Source: Streptomyces purpureus (GTDB taxonomy: Bacteria; Actinomycetota; Actinomycetes; Streptomycetales; Streptomycetaceae). From it: DNA of 64,000 bases. Made by a program: the position numbers and the translations under genes. Numbering within the stretch: the first letter of the stretch is position 1; the number at the start of each line of letters is the position of its first letter. Shown here piece after piece: positions 9,381 to 17,794 of this stretch. The stretch is taken from positions 1-64,000 of the forward strand of contig NZ_BMQQ01000007.1 in the NCBI RefSeq assembly GCF_014648195.1. Direction: 5' to 3'. A model generated the notes under the pieces. The model had not been told where the DNA came from, did not search any database, and saw only the letters and a program-made list of their open reading frames with translations.

Positions 9381-12170
9381 CTAGATGACGGGGGCGAAGG
9401 CGGCCTGGTAGTCCCGCCAGCGTTCCAGCCCCGGTGCGGCTTCGCGGGGGACGGCGCGTGGGGCGGCGAACCCTCGTTCGCGGTCTCCGCCGCCCGCCAG
9501 CACCCATGTCCCGCTGTCGAGTTCGATGCTGTCGGACCACAAGGTGAGGTCGATCTCGATGACCAGGGTCGCCCGGCCGACGAGAGCCATGGTGGTGGAC
9601 TGATAGGCCAGCGTGATGCACAGCTCCACCGAGACCGTGACGAGCCCGAGAACCTCCACGCACCCGCCGATCCGCAGGTAGCCGGTGAGCGTGACCTTGC
9701 TGCCGGCCATCTCGTACCTGACACCGCCGAAGGCGTGGACCTCACCGCGGGCGACCACGAAGTCGACGGCGACCATCGCGCCGAACTCCAGGGCTCCCTC
9801 CAGCCGCCGCAGCCCGGTGTGGTCGAGTTCCAGTTCCAGATATCCGCCGCCGCCGAACATCAGGACGGTCAGGGTGAACGGGTTCTCCCGGCTCGCGAAG
9901 CCGAAGCTCACCGAAACCGGCCGCCCGTCGAACGGCACGGAGATCTCGGTGTTCAGCGCGAAGTCGCGCATCACGAACACACCCGCCGGGACCACGGGCA
10001 GCGGCAACGTGTAGCCGGCGACGAGACCCGCCGGCGTCACCTCGATCCGTGGACCTGTGTCGCTGAGGTCGACTGCCTCGCCCAGTTTCTGCAGCAGTTC
10101 CAGCTCGCCGAGGAACGTCACGTCCACCTCGCCGACCTGAACCCTGGGCGGGCCTCCGCTGTGGTGGGTGAAGGACAGTGACGCGAACCGGAGTTGCAGC
10201 AAGCGCTTGGACGGAGAAGGCAGCACCAGAGCGAAGTCGTGCACGGTGCAGGAGGTGTCCGAGCCGGCGGCCGAGGCCGTCACTTTCAGGTCGAGGGTGC
10301 TCCCGTCGGCCGGCTTGAATGGACCGTTCTCCTTGAGCTTGACCCCTTTCCATTCCATCGTCGTTTCCGGGGGCCGGCCGGGGTGGAGTTCAGAGGTGAT
10401 CGCGGGCGGTGCCTTGAGGTCGGTGATCAGATCTTTGAGGGCGAATCCCAGCAGGGTGGCGTCGGCGGGGAAGAGGCGAGCCGGATCAATGGAACCCGCT
10501 CCCGAAGCGGGCCGTACGTCCAGATTTACGGGCCCCTCGGTACGGGAGAGGGCGTTCACCCGATAGCGGGGCGCCACGAGACCGCCGGACCGGTCGGACC
10601 GGCCGACGAAGCAGATGTCGAACGGGGTGACCAGGTTCAGCAGGACGTCCTGGGTGGCGCCCTGGTTCAGATAGTCCTGCGTGAAGCTGACTTTGTGCAG
10701 CTCGTCGTCGCCGAGCAGGGTGCGCAGTGCGGGCAGTCGCACCGCCAGAGCGCTCAGCACCGGGCGGTACCCGGTGGGTTGCAGGCTGCCTTTGACGGTG
10801 ATGCCGTGCACCTCGTGGACGTCTCCGCCGCCGCGCTGTGCCGCCCGTACCAGATCGAGGGAAAGGCCGGGAAGGGTGACCGTATGCGGGGTGTAGACCG
10901 TGTCCGCCAGATGCTTGGCCAGGGCGGGGTCCGTGAGTGATGTGAAGCCGGGCTCGGACACATCGGCGACGAACCACAGCGGAAGCTGGAAGTGCACGTC
11001 GCCCGGGGAGGCTTCGCACCGGACGGGAAACAGGACCGGTCGGCGGTTCGGTGCGGGCGTGTGGGGTTGGAAATAGACGCCGCGGTGCACCCGCCCTGTG
11101 ACCGGGTGCGTGAAGTCCTGCCAGGCCGCCTCCTCGATGTTCGGGTATCCGAGGGTGGTGATCTCGACGTCCCCGAAGGGGAAGGCGCGAGTGGCGGGTC
11201 CTTCGGGGGGCGGGTGGCGCACCGGCTCGATGACGGTGAGTACGTACTTGCTCCGCAGCACTGCCGCATGACCGGCTGTCTGGTCGAATATCCGTTCACT
11301 GAGCTCCACGTACTTGGCCCGGTGGCCCAGGGGATAGAGCACCCCCGAGGTCACCGTACGGACACGGACGTCCCGGCCGAGTACCGCCTCGTGCTCCCAC
11401 TCGAAGGCGTCCCATCTCCCGGCGGCCGACAGGGTGCCGCCGAGGGAGGTCAGTTCGAGCCTGGTGGCCGGTGCGGGACGCGAGCGGGCGTTGTCGGCGA
11501 GGCGTGTCCTCTCCACCATGCCCAGCGGGAGGGAGAAGCCGGGATCGGCCGACTGCGCGGTCGCCCGGTCGATGGCACGCAGCGCGAGGGAGGCGTCCTG
11601 TGCGGGGGCCGTAGGGTCCGGCAGGTCGGCGACGAGCCGGGCCCGCCACAGGCCGGAGACTCCGGCGACCGTCACGGGCAGTACCGGATGGACGGAGGTC
11701 CACGCGTGGCCGCCGAGGCGGTCCTCCACGGAGAAGATCATGCTCCACGGCAGTTCAAGAGCCGTGTCGGTGGCTCCTGGCGGGGAGACCGGCGGGATCG
11801 GTCTACCCCGCCCCACGGCTTGGAGGATCCCGTCCACCGTCGGGACGAGTGTGGTGCCGCGCGGCAGCCTGAAGACCAGTCGGCTCGGTCCGGACAGAGC
11901 GGCCCGCCATACCGGCACGAGAGTGCCGGAGCCCGACGGCAGGAACTGCGGCGCCGCCTGCTCGCGCCGGGAGGTCTCCTCGGCCAGATGCTGTGGGGGA
12001 AAGGTGAGCACCAGCCGGGCGTCGTCGCCGACCGCCTCCAGTACGGGCATACCGTCGGCGCGGGTCTCGGTGATGCTCAGCCCCGACCAGCTCACGCCGA
12101 GCAGCACGTGATCCGCGGAACGGACGAGCAGGAAATTCGGCACGACGATCACCGATTGAGTGAATGGCAA
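9381..12170 (-). CDS. Large uncharacterised beta-rich protein, first gene of the large-protein operon
   Basis: A 929-aa protein with a TTG start preceded by AGAAG; the start is uncertain. No signal peptide or transmembrane helix is visible. The last 200 residues are a long run of alternating beta strands (YLELELDHTGLRRLEGALEFG, then LTGYLRIGGCVEVLGLVTVSVE and GRATLVIEIDLTLWSDSIELD). This pattern recurs in a family of large hypothetical proteins I have seen in actinobacteria and other bacteria. The amphipathic strands suggest a long beta sheet or solenoid. The gene heads a three-gene operon and lies 106 bp downstream of a TetR gene on the same strand. I assign no function. Confidence 0.85.
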   Translation of the reverse strand: MPFTQSVIVVPNFLLVRSADHVLLGVSWSGLSITETRADGMPVLEAVGDDARLVLTFPPQHLAEETSRREQAAPQFLPSGSGTLVPVWRAALSGPSRLVFRLPRGTTLVPTVDGILQAVGRGRPIPPVSPPGATDTALELPWSMIFSVEDRLGGHAWTSVHPVLPVTVAGVSGLWRARLVADLPDPTAPAQDASLALRAIDRATAQSADPGFSLPLGMVERTRLADNARSRPAPATRLELTSLGGTLSAAGRWDAFEWEHEAVLGRDVRVRTVTSGVLYPLGHRAKYVELSERIFDQTAGHAAVLRSKYVLTVIEPVRHPPPEGPATRAFPFGDVEITTLGYPNIEEAAWQDFTHPVTGRVHRGVYFQPHTPAPNRRPVLFPVRCEASPGDVHFQLPLWFVADVSEPGFTSLTDPALAKHLADTVYTPHTVTLPGLSLDLVRAAQRGGGDVHEVHGITVKGSLQPTGYRPVLSALAVRLPALRTLLGDDELHKVSFTQDYLNQGATQDVLLNLVTPFDICFVGRSDRSGGLVAPRYRVNALSRTEGPVNLDVRPASGAGSIDPARLFPADATLLGFALKDLITDLKAPPAITSELHPGRPPETTMEWKGVKLKENGPFKPADGSTLDLKVTASAAGSDTSCTVHDFALVLPSPSKRLLQLRFASLSFTHHSGGPPRVQVGEVDVTFLGELELLQKLGEAVDLSDTGPRIEVTPAGLVAGYTLPLPVVPAGVFVMRDFALNTEISVPFDGRPVSVSFGFASRENPFTLTVLMFGGGGYLELELDHTGLRRLEGALEFGAMVAVDFVVARGEVHAFGGVRYEMAGSKVTLTGYLRIGGCVEVLGLVTVSVELCITLAYQSTTMALVGRATLVIEIDLTLWSDSIELDSGTWVLAGGGDRERGFAAPRAVPREAAPGLERWRDYQAAFAPVI

Positions 12171-12224
12171 ACTTCTGATGGGCCATCGGGGCGTGCTCTG
12201 ATTCCAGGGTCTCTCCGCGCCAGG

Positions 12225-12248
12225 GCACTGTCAATTTCGCGACAGTGC
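12225..12248. promoter_or_regulatory. Inverted repeat between the TetR gene and the large-protein operon
   Basis: GCACTGTC and GACAGTGC form a perfect 8-bp inverted repeat around an 8-base spacer. It sits in the 106-bp gap in front of the 929-aa gene. It could be a TetR operator or a weak terminator of the TetR gene; no T run follows. Confidence 0.4.
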
Positions 12249-12276
12249 GGGGTGGGCCGCTGCTGCCGGCCCGTTC

Positions 12277-12876
12277 TCAGTCCGGTCGAAGCGTCCGCCA
12301 GATGCGGTCCGGCAGGATGCGCTCGGCCTCGGCGAGGTCGACCTCGTCGTACGTGGTGGACAGCCAGCGCCGCGCGGTTTCCGCGAGGGGACCGATCACC
12401 AGGGATTCGACCAGGTGCTCCGGTGTGGGCAGGATCTCACCGGCCTCGATCCTGGGGCGCAGCCAGTCCGTGATGCCCGCGAACTTGACCTCCTTGAGGG
12501 CTTTGATCTCCTCGGCGTGCGAGGCGAGATAGCCGGAGTAGGCGGAGGCGTGCAGGAAGAGGGCGGCGTCGCGGTGTTCGACGGTGAAGCCCAAGTACGC
12601 CTTGACCAGGGCGCGGATGGCGGTGCGTGGCGTGCGGCTGCGGTACAGCGCGGCGTTCATCGTGTCGCACAGCTGCTCAAGGCAACGACAGTAGAGACTG
12701 GCGGCGAGGCCGTCGAAGCTTCCGAAGTGGTGGTACAGACTGCCCAGGCTGACCCCGCTGGCCTTGGTGACCGCGCTCACCGTGAACCCCTCCTGTCCGG
12801 CGGTGGCGTAGACCTGGAGCGCGCTGGTCAGGAGGCGGTCGACGGTGGCCTCACCGCGTTGCTGCTTTGGAGACAT
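12277..12876 (-). CDS. TetR/AcrR family transcriptional regulator
   Basis: A 199-aa regulator. The N-terminal helix-turn-helix is clear (ATVDRLLTSALQVYATAGQEG, then VSAVTKASGVSLGSLYHHFGS), and the C-terminal all-helical ligand domain has family length. The start at MSPKQQRG is chosen because upstream sequence is not protein-like. It lies upstream of, and on the same strand as, the three-gene large-protein operon, and divergent from a hypothetical gene. Control of the large-protein operon is a reasonable inference, supported by an 8-bp inverted repeat in the gap. The ligand is unknown. Confidence 0.85.
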   Translation of the reverse strand: MSPKQQRGEATVDRLLTSALQVYATAGQEGFTVSAVTKASGVSLGSLYHHFGSFDGLAASLYCRCLEQLCDTMNAALYRSRTPRTAIRALVKAYLGFTVEHRDAALFLHASAYSGYLASHAEEIKALKEVKFAGITDWLRPRIEAGEILPTPEHLVESLVIGPLAETARRWLSTTYDEVDLAEAERILPDRIWRTLRPD

Positions 12877-13063
12877 GGCTCGGTCCCGTCGACGTCGTCT
12901 CGGACAGCCTGGTGCGATCCGAACTGAGGGCACCCGGAGGGAATATGAGAGAGCCACTCTAAAACACCTGATGGGCGGCGCGTTCGGGTTCTTTGGGCGG
13001 GTAGTCCACCGGCCGCGCCGATGTGTGAATCTGGGGCGACGCACCGACAAGGGGGATCGCCCG

Positions 13064-13732
13064 ATGCACAAGCCCAGCCTGCCCGAAGACCTCGACCGGC
13101 CCGAGCGCCTGTGGGCCAGGGCCGTGACCATGGCGCTGGTCGACACGGCCTGCTCGGACCACACCGAGTTCGCGCTGGACGACGACGGAGTGTGGTGCCA
13201 CACCACCGGCGCCGGCGGCTGGTGGCGCCTGACCCTCGTAGGGGAGGGGCGCGCCGTGTTCTGCGGGCAGGACCCCGACGGCAGCCACACCCACGTCGGC
13301 GGCGAGCAGATCGACTTCCTCGCGGGCGGCCCGGAGTGGCTGCCCTGGGAGCTGCTGCGGGACGACGCCAAGGGCAACCTCCTCGGGTTCGTCTACTGGT
13401 GGGAGGACGGCGCCTGGCACCGCATCGCCTACCCGGCCGAACTGCGCGAGGACGGACTGGACGGAGCCGCGCCCTGGGCCGGCTCCGAGGAGAAGTTCGC
13501 CACCCGCACCGCCGAATGGCACGACCTCCGCTGCGAGGCGGAGGAGCTCCTCGAAGCGGCCCTCGTCCGGTTCCTGGCCCTCGCCGAGGCGCGTACGGTC
13601 GACGCGGACGCGGTGGCCGAACTGCTGGCGCCCGCCCACGTCGAGGACCGCCCCGCTCCCCGCCTCGACGTGGCCCTCGACTTCGCCGCCCGCGCGGGCA
13701 TCATGGCCGGACAGCCGGAGCAGGGACCGTGA
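13064..13732 (+). CDS. Conserved hypothetical protein
   Basis: A 222-aa soluble acidic protein starting MHKPSLPEDLDRPERLWARA, with a GGGGGATC ribosome-binding site. It is rich in Trp and Asp/Glu (WWRLTLVGEG, VYWWEDGAWHRIAYP). The pattern looks like a SUKH/SMI1-type or other small Streptomyces hypothetical family, but I cannot assign one firmly. It precedes the DUF6891 gene by 37 bp, so the two are probably cotranscribed. No signal peptide and no catalytic motif were seen. Confidence 0.7.
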   Translation: MHKPSLPEDLDRPERLWARAVTMALVDTACSDHTEFALDDDGVWCHTTGAGGWWRLTLVGEGRAVFCGQDPDGSHTHVGGEQIDFLAGGPEWLPWELLRDDAKGNLLGFVYWWEDGAWHRIAYPAELREDGLDGAAPWAGSEEKFATRTAEWHDLRCEAEELLEAALVRFLALAEARTVDADAVAELLAPAHVEDRPAPRLDVALDFAARAGIMAGQPEQGP

Positions 13733-13769
13733 CAGCCCGGCTGTCAGTGCCACGTGCCAGAGTGTGCAC

Positions 13770-14690
13770 ATGCTTGCGATCACAGTGCAGACCGTGGCCG
13801 GACAGCGCCATGTCCGGCCTTCCGCCGACGACTTCGCCACACTGATCCGGCGACTCGGCGGTACGGATGACAAGTTCCTCGTCGTCGAGCGGATACCGGA
13901 GCTCCCCGGCGTCTTCGTCCAGGTCTGGCACGAGACGGGCGGCGATCACACCCTGGAGCATCGCGACGGCGGGCCCGACCGGCACTTCAGGGTGACCCTC
14001 GACGGTCCGGAGCCCGTGATCGCGGCCATGACCGGATGGGCACGGCAGCAGGACGGCTGGGACGACGGGCTCGACTGGGAGCGACTCGACTTCGGCGCCG
14101 ACGCCGAACCCGCGCCCCCGCTCACCCTCGACGAGGAGGACCGGGAACTGCTCGAGGAGCGGATCCAGGAGGTCCTCGTCGGCGGTTACACGGGCCGGGC
14201 ACAGCTGGCCGAGATCGCCGAGGACTATCTGGTCTCCGGCGACCACCGGCCCGTCTCGCCTGCGCAGGCGCGCGAGTTGGTCGACCGGATGTGGCTGGAG
14301 CGGGTCGCCGAACAGGCCGCCTGGGAGGGCGAGACCGACCCGGAGCGACTGACCCGGGCGTTCACGGCACTGGAGAAGGCGGGCATCACCGCCCGGGAGA
14401 ACTTCACCTGCTGCCGCACCTGTGGTCACGAGGAGATCGGCGCGGAGGCCGCACCGGACGCCCGCGGGTTCGTCTACTTCCACTCCCAGTGCACGGACGG
14501 CGCCGCGACCGGTCATGGCCTGACCCTGCTGTACGGCGGATTCGACGGCTCCGCCGGCACGACGACGGCCGTCGGGCGCGAGGTCGTCGCGGCGCTGGAG
14601 GAGACCGGGCTGAGCGTGGACTGGAACGGCGCCCCGGAGCAGGCCATCACGGTCACCCCACTGGAGTGGCGCAAGCGGCTCGTCGGGTAG
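13770..14690 (+). CDS. DUF6891 domain protein
   Basis: A 306-aa soluble protein. The C-terminal 190 residues match what I remember of DUF6891: LDEEDRELLEERIQEVLVGGY, an ITARENFTCCRTCGHEEIG cysteine cluster, a GFVYFHSQ strand, and VGREVVAALEETGLSVDWNG near the end. The CCxxC pattern could bind metal. The N-terminal 110 residues form a separate alpha/beta domain. A GTG at 13764 is an alternative start two codons earlier. It is followed by a strong hairpin. Function unknown. Confidence 0.75.
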   Translation: MLAITVQTVAGQRHVRPSADDFATLIRRLGGTDDKFLVVERIPELPGVFVQVWHETGGDHTLEHRDGGPDRHFRVTLDGPEPVIAAMTGWARQQDGWDDGLDWERLDFGADAEPAPPLTLDEEDRELLEERIQEVLVGGYTGRAQLAEIAEDYLVSGDHRPVSPAQARELVDRMWLERVAEQAAWEGETDPERLTRAFTALEKAGITARENFTCCRTCGHEEIGAEAAPDARGFVYFHSQCTDGAATGHGLTLLYGGFDGSAGTTTAVGREVVAALEETGLSVDWNGAPEQAITVTPLEWRKRLVG

Positions 14691-14745
14691 CCGGCGCGGC
14701 GCCCGGCACCGCCCGCCGGGCCCGATTCGGCACTCCGCGGCGCCG

Positions 14746-14782
14746 CCCCGCGAGTCGCCGTCGCGTCGGCGGGCTCGCGGGG
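14746..14782 (+). terminator. Hairpin terminator after the DUF6891 gene
   Basis: CCCCGCGAG and CTCGCGGGG form a 9-bp outer stem, with further inner pairing CGCCG/CGGCG. It lies 55 bp after the stop codon and before the next gene. There is no T run, as is common in Streptomyces. Confidence 0.65.
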
Positions 14783-14835
14783 CAATGCTCGGACCATCAG
14801 GTGGTGACAGCCGTGGCAGAGGTGGAGGTGGGACG

Positions 14836-15825
14836 GTGCTGGTTCTCGGTCCTTCGCAGGTGGAGGAGCTGCTCGACCCGGACGAGCTGATCGATGCCCT
14901 GGCCACGGCCATGGCCGACCTCAGCGCGGGCCGGGCGCACGCCCCGGACCGGATCGCCGTGCTCGTACCGCAGCAGGACGGGCTGCTGGCCACCATGCCC
15001 GCCCACGTCCCGTCCACCGGCACGCTGATGACCAAGCTGGTCTCCCTCTTCCCACGGAACGCGCGCACCGCTCTGCCCACCCACCAGGCCCTGATCGTCG
15101 CCTTCGACGAGGAGACCGGCGAACCGGCGGCGCTCCTGGACGGCACCGTCATCACCACCGTTCGCACGGCGGCCGGTTCGGCGCTCTCCACGAAGCTCCT
15201 CGCCCGTGAGGACGCGTCCGTCCTCGCCGTCCTGGGGACGGGAGTGCAGGCCCGCTCGCACGTCCGCGCCCTGAGCCGGGTGCGGCCCGTACGCGAGATC
15301 AGACTCGCCGGCCGCGACCCGGCCAAGGCGGTCACCCTCGCCGAGGAGCTGTCGGCCGGACTCGGCATGGAGGTCCGCCCCGCCGTCTCCTACAAGCAGG
15401 CCCTCGACGGCGCCGACCTCGTCGCCGCCGCCACGCACACCATCGAGCCCGTCGTCCGGCGCGGGTGGCTGGCCCCCGGCGCGCACATCACCTCCGTCGG
15501 CTTCAACCCGGCGGGCCGCGAGATCGACGACGAGACCGTCGCCGACGCGCTGGTCTGCGTCGAATCCCGGCAGGTGGCCCTCGCGCCCTTCCCCGCCGGC
15601 AGCAACGACCTCCTCCAGCCGATCCGGGACGGCCTCATCACCCCCGAGCACATCCACGCCGAGCTCGGTGAACTCGTCGCGGGCACCAGACCGGGCCGTA
15701 CCTCCGCCGAGCAGATCACGCTCTACAAGTCCGTCGGCGTTGCCGTGCAGGACGCCGCCGCGGCGGCGCTGGTGATCGCCGCGGCCCGCGAGCGGGGCGT
15801 GGGGGAGGAGATCACCCTGCGCTGA
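14836..15825 (+). CDS. Ornithine cyclodeaminase/mu-crystallin family protein
   Basis: A 329-aa cytoplasmic NAD(P)-dependent enzyme of the OCD/mu-crystallin family. The substrate-binding half contains LLATMPAHV and TKLVSLFPRN. The Rossmann half has VLAVLGTGVQARSHVRAL (GxGxxA) followed by IRLAGRDPAKA, and a late SVGFNPAGREID. Such enzymes deaminate ornithine to proline or act as alanine dehydrogenase or ketimine reductase; the residues seen do not decide which. The GTG at 14836 is preferred because GGAGGTGGGAC lies just upstream, although the frame is open to 14785. It stands alone between a terminator and a small hypothetical gene. Confidence 0.85.
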   Translation: MLVLGPSQVEELLDPDELIDALATAMADLSAGRAHAPDRIAVLVPQQDGLLATMPAHVPSTGTLMTKLVSLFPRNARTALPTHQALIVAFDEETGEPAALLDGTVITTVRTAAGSALSTKLLAREDASVLAVLGTGVQARSHVRALSRVRPVREIRLAGRDPAKAVTLAEELSAGLGMEVRPAVSYKQALDGADLVAAATHTIEPVVRRGWLAPGAHITSVGFNPAGREIDDETVADALVCVESRQVALAPFPAGSNDLLQPIRDGLITPEHIHAELGELVAGTRPGRTSAEQITLYKSVGVAVQDAAAAALVIAAARERGVGEEITLR

Positions 15826-15966
15826 CCGGCCGCCCGGGGGAACTCGGAGATTCGTTGGTCCGTTGGAGGGGTGCCGGGTGTGGTACGCGGCAGTTCGCCC
15901 GCCCCGCGGGCCCGCGCCCCCGCACCCTCGATACGTCCCACACGCTTCGCACCCCAGGGAGAAGAC

Positions 15967-16200
15967 ATGCCCGGCTTCCTCGACCGAGCCAAGGAACAGG
16001 CCTCCAGCGCACTCCAGCAGGGCAAGGAGAAGATCGACGAGGTCCAGCAGCAGCGCGCGGGCAACGACCTGCTGAAGAAGCTCGGCGCCGCCTACTACGC
16101 GGAGCGGCGCGGCAGCGGCAGCGCGGACGCCACCCAGCAGGCGCTGACCGCCCTCGAAGCCCACATCGCCGCCCACGGCGACAGCTTCCTGCGCGGCTGA
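15967..16200 (+). CDS. Small hypothetical helical protein
   Basis: A 77-aa protein starting MPGFLDRAKEQASSALQQGK, with a strong AGGGAGAAG ribosome-binding site. The first 50 residues are a charged amphipathic helix of the kind seen in stress-related and gas-vesicle-associated small proteins, and the rest is Ala-rich. No membrane segment or cysteine is present. Function unknown. Confidence 0.7.
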   Translation: MPGFLDRAKEQASSALQQGKEKIDEVQQQRAGNDLLKKLGAAYYAERRGSGSADATQQALTALEAHIAAHGDSFLRG

Positions 16201-16258
16201 CCCGTGCGGCCCACGCGGCGCGCGGAGACCCCCGGCGGTCCGCGCCGCTCGCCCCACC

Positions 16259-17251
16259 ATGGCCGACAGTGGGGCCGTGGACATGGACATCGACGAAGTC
16301 GTCGGGGAGCTGTACGGGCTGCGGCCCTCGGAGTTCATCGCGGCCCGTGACACCTACGCCGCCCGGGCCCGCTCGGCCGGGGACGCGGCGGCGGCGCAGC
16401 GGATCGCCGGACTGCGCAGGCCGACGCTCGCCGTCTGGGCGTCGAACCTGCTCGCACGGCGGCGCCCGGCGGAGGCCGAGCAGTTCCTGCAACTGGGCCG
16501 CGCGCTGCGGGAGGCCCACCGGTCCCTGGACGCCGCTCAGTTGAGGGACCTCGGCCACCAGCAGCATCAGGTCATGGCCGCGCTCGCCCACCAGGCCCGG
16601 GATCTGGCCGGTGAGGCGGGACAGAGCGTGAGCGACAGCGTCGTGCAGGAGGTCGAGCAGATCCTGCGCGCGGTGCTCACCGACGAGGACGTGGCGCGGC
16701 AGTGGGCAGCAGGGAGCCTGGAGAAGGCCCCCTCGGCACCGGTCGGCTTCACCGGCCTCGAACCCGCCCCCGGCGTGACACCGGCCCGTACGCCCCCCAA
16801 GGCCCCGGGCGGCCAACCGGCGCCCGCCCCGCCCGCAGCACCTGCCGCTCCCGCACCGGGCGCGGCGGGGACGAAGCGCTCCACCCGCGCGGCGGACAAG
16901 CGGCGCGCCGCCCAGCTGGAGCGGGCCCGGGCGCAGGCGCGGGAGGCCACCCGGCAGGCCGAACGAGCCGACGGCGCCGTCGAGGAGGCCGAGCAGGCGC
17001 AGGCCGAGGCAACCGGCAGGGCCGAGGAGAGCGGCGAGCGAGTCGCCGATCTGGAGGGGCGGTTGCGGGAGGCCAGGCAGGAACACCGGACGGCCCGTAC
17101 GGCCGCGGACCTGGCCACCCGGGAGCTGCGCGAGGCGCGGGCCGAGGCGAAGGCCGCCCGGCGGACGGCGGACACGGCCCGCCGCGCACTGGAACTGCTC
17201 TCCCTCAGCGCCGAGTCGGAGACGGAGGAAGGGCCGGACGACGGCGCATGA
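16259..17251 (+). CDS. Hypothetical protein with long coiled coil
   Basis: A 330-aa protein. Residues 10-155 form a helical domain (VVGELYGLRPSEFIAARD, LRRPTLAVWASNLLAR). It is followed by a Pro/Ala-rich linker (155-210) and a highly charged Ala/Arg/Glu coiled coil (215-310) with heptad-like repeats. I remember this type as a conserved Streptomyces hypothetical, but no function is known to me. The start is not backed by a good ribosome-binding site, so a start at MDIDEVV eight codons later is possible. Confidence 0.75.
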   Translation: MADSGAVDMDIDEVVGELYGLRPSEFIAARDTYAARARSAGDAAAAQRIAGLRRPTLAVWASNLLARRRPAEAEQFLQLGRALREAHRSLDAAQLRDLGHQQHQVMAALAHQARDLAGEAGQSVSDSVVQEVEQILRAVLTDEDVARQWAAGSLEKAPSAPVGFTGLEPAPGVTPARTPPKAPGGQPAPAPPAAPAAPAPGAAGTKRSTRAADKRRAAQLERARAQAREATRQAERADGAVEEAEQAQAEATGRAEESGERVADLEGRLREARQEHRTARTAADLATRELREARAEAKAARRTADTARRALELLSLSAESETEEGPDDGA

Positions 17252-17288
17252 GGCCGCCGCCCGGGCCGACACCCCGTCACCCTCCCCT

Positions 17289-17666
17289 TCATCGGAAGGT
17301 GTGCACGACCTCGATCCGCCCGACGATGTGCGCGTTGAACTCGTCGAGCTCCTCCGCCGGGACCCACAGCTCCAGAATGGTGCGGCCACCGGCCTGCTGA
17401 ACCGGATAGCGGGCCAGGAAGGCGGTGTCGACCTCGAAGCGGGTGACGTGGCCGACGCCGCTGTGGGGGACGTTCCAGTCCCTGGCGATCCGGATCGCGT
17501 AGTCCTCGTTGAGGACCGGATAGAAGATCGGCTGGTCCGGCAGCCGGGGCGGCCATGCCCGCCACTGGAGCTCCTCGACCAGGGCGAGCTCCTCGGGCCC
17601 GGTCGGGCGCCAGAGAGTCGTTGTGCCGGTGGTGCCGGTGGTGTCGGAGGTCTTCGCATGGCCCAT
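17289..17666 (-). CDS. Small conserved protein of the type annotated ADP-ribosylation/crystallin J1
   Basis: A 125-aa protein with a Thr/Gly-rich N-terminus. A conserved core follows: TLWRPTGPEELALVE, PDQPIFYPVLNEDYAIRIARD, VTRFEVDTAFLARYPVQQ and ILELWVPAEELDEFNAHIVG. This core is widespread in Streptomyces and is often labelled ADP-ribosylation/crystallin J1 without experimental support. There is no signal peptide. It faces the coiled-coil protein gene, 37 bp away. Confidence 0.75.
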   Translation of the reverse strand: MGHAKTSDTTGTTGTTTLWRPTGPEELALVEELQWRAWPPRLPDQPIFYPVLNEDYAIRIARDWNVPHSGVGHVTRFEVDTAFLARYPVQQAGGRTILELWVPAEELDEFNAHIVGRIEVVHTFR

Positions 17667-17794
17667 GCGGCACAGGGTATGCGGGCCGTTCCCTACCGGG
17701 CGACGGAGTTTCGGCGCGGCCGCCCGTGGTGCGGGAGTGACGGGGCGGGCCTAGCCTGGTGAGAGTGTTTGTCCTCTTCAGGCAGGAGGCTGCC

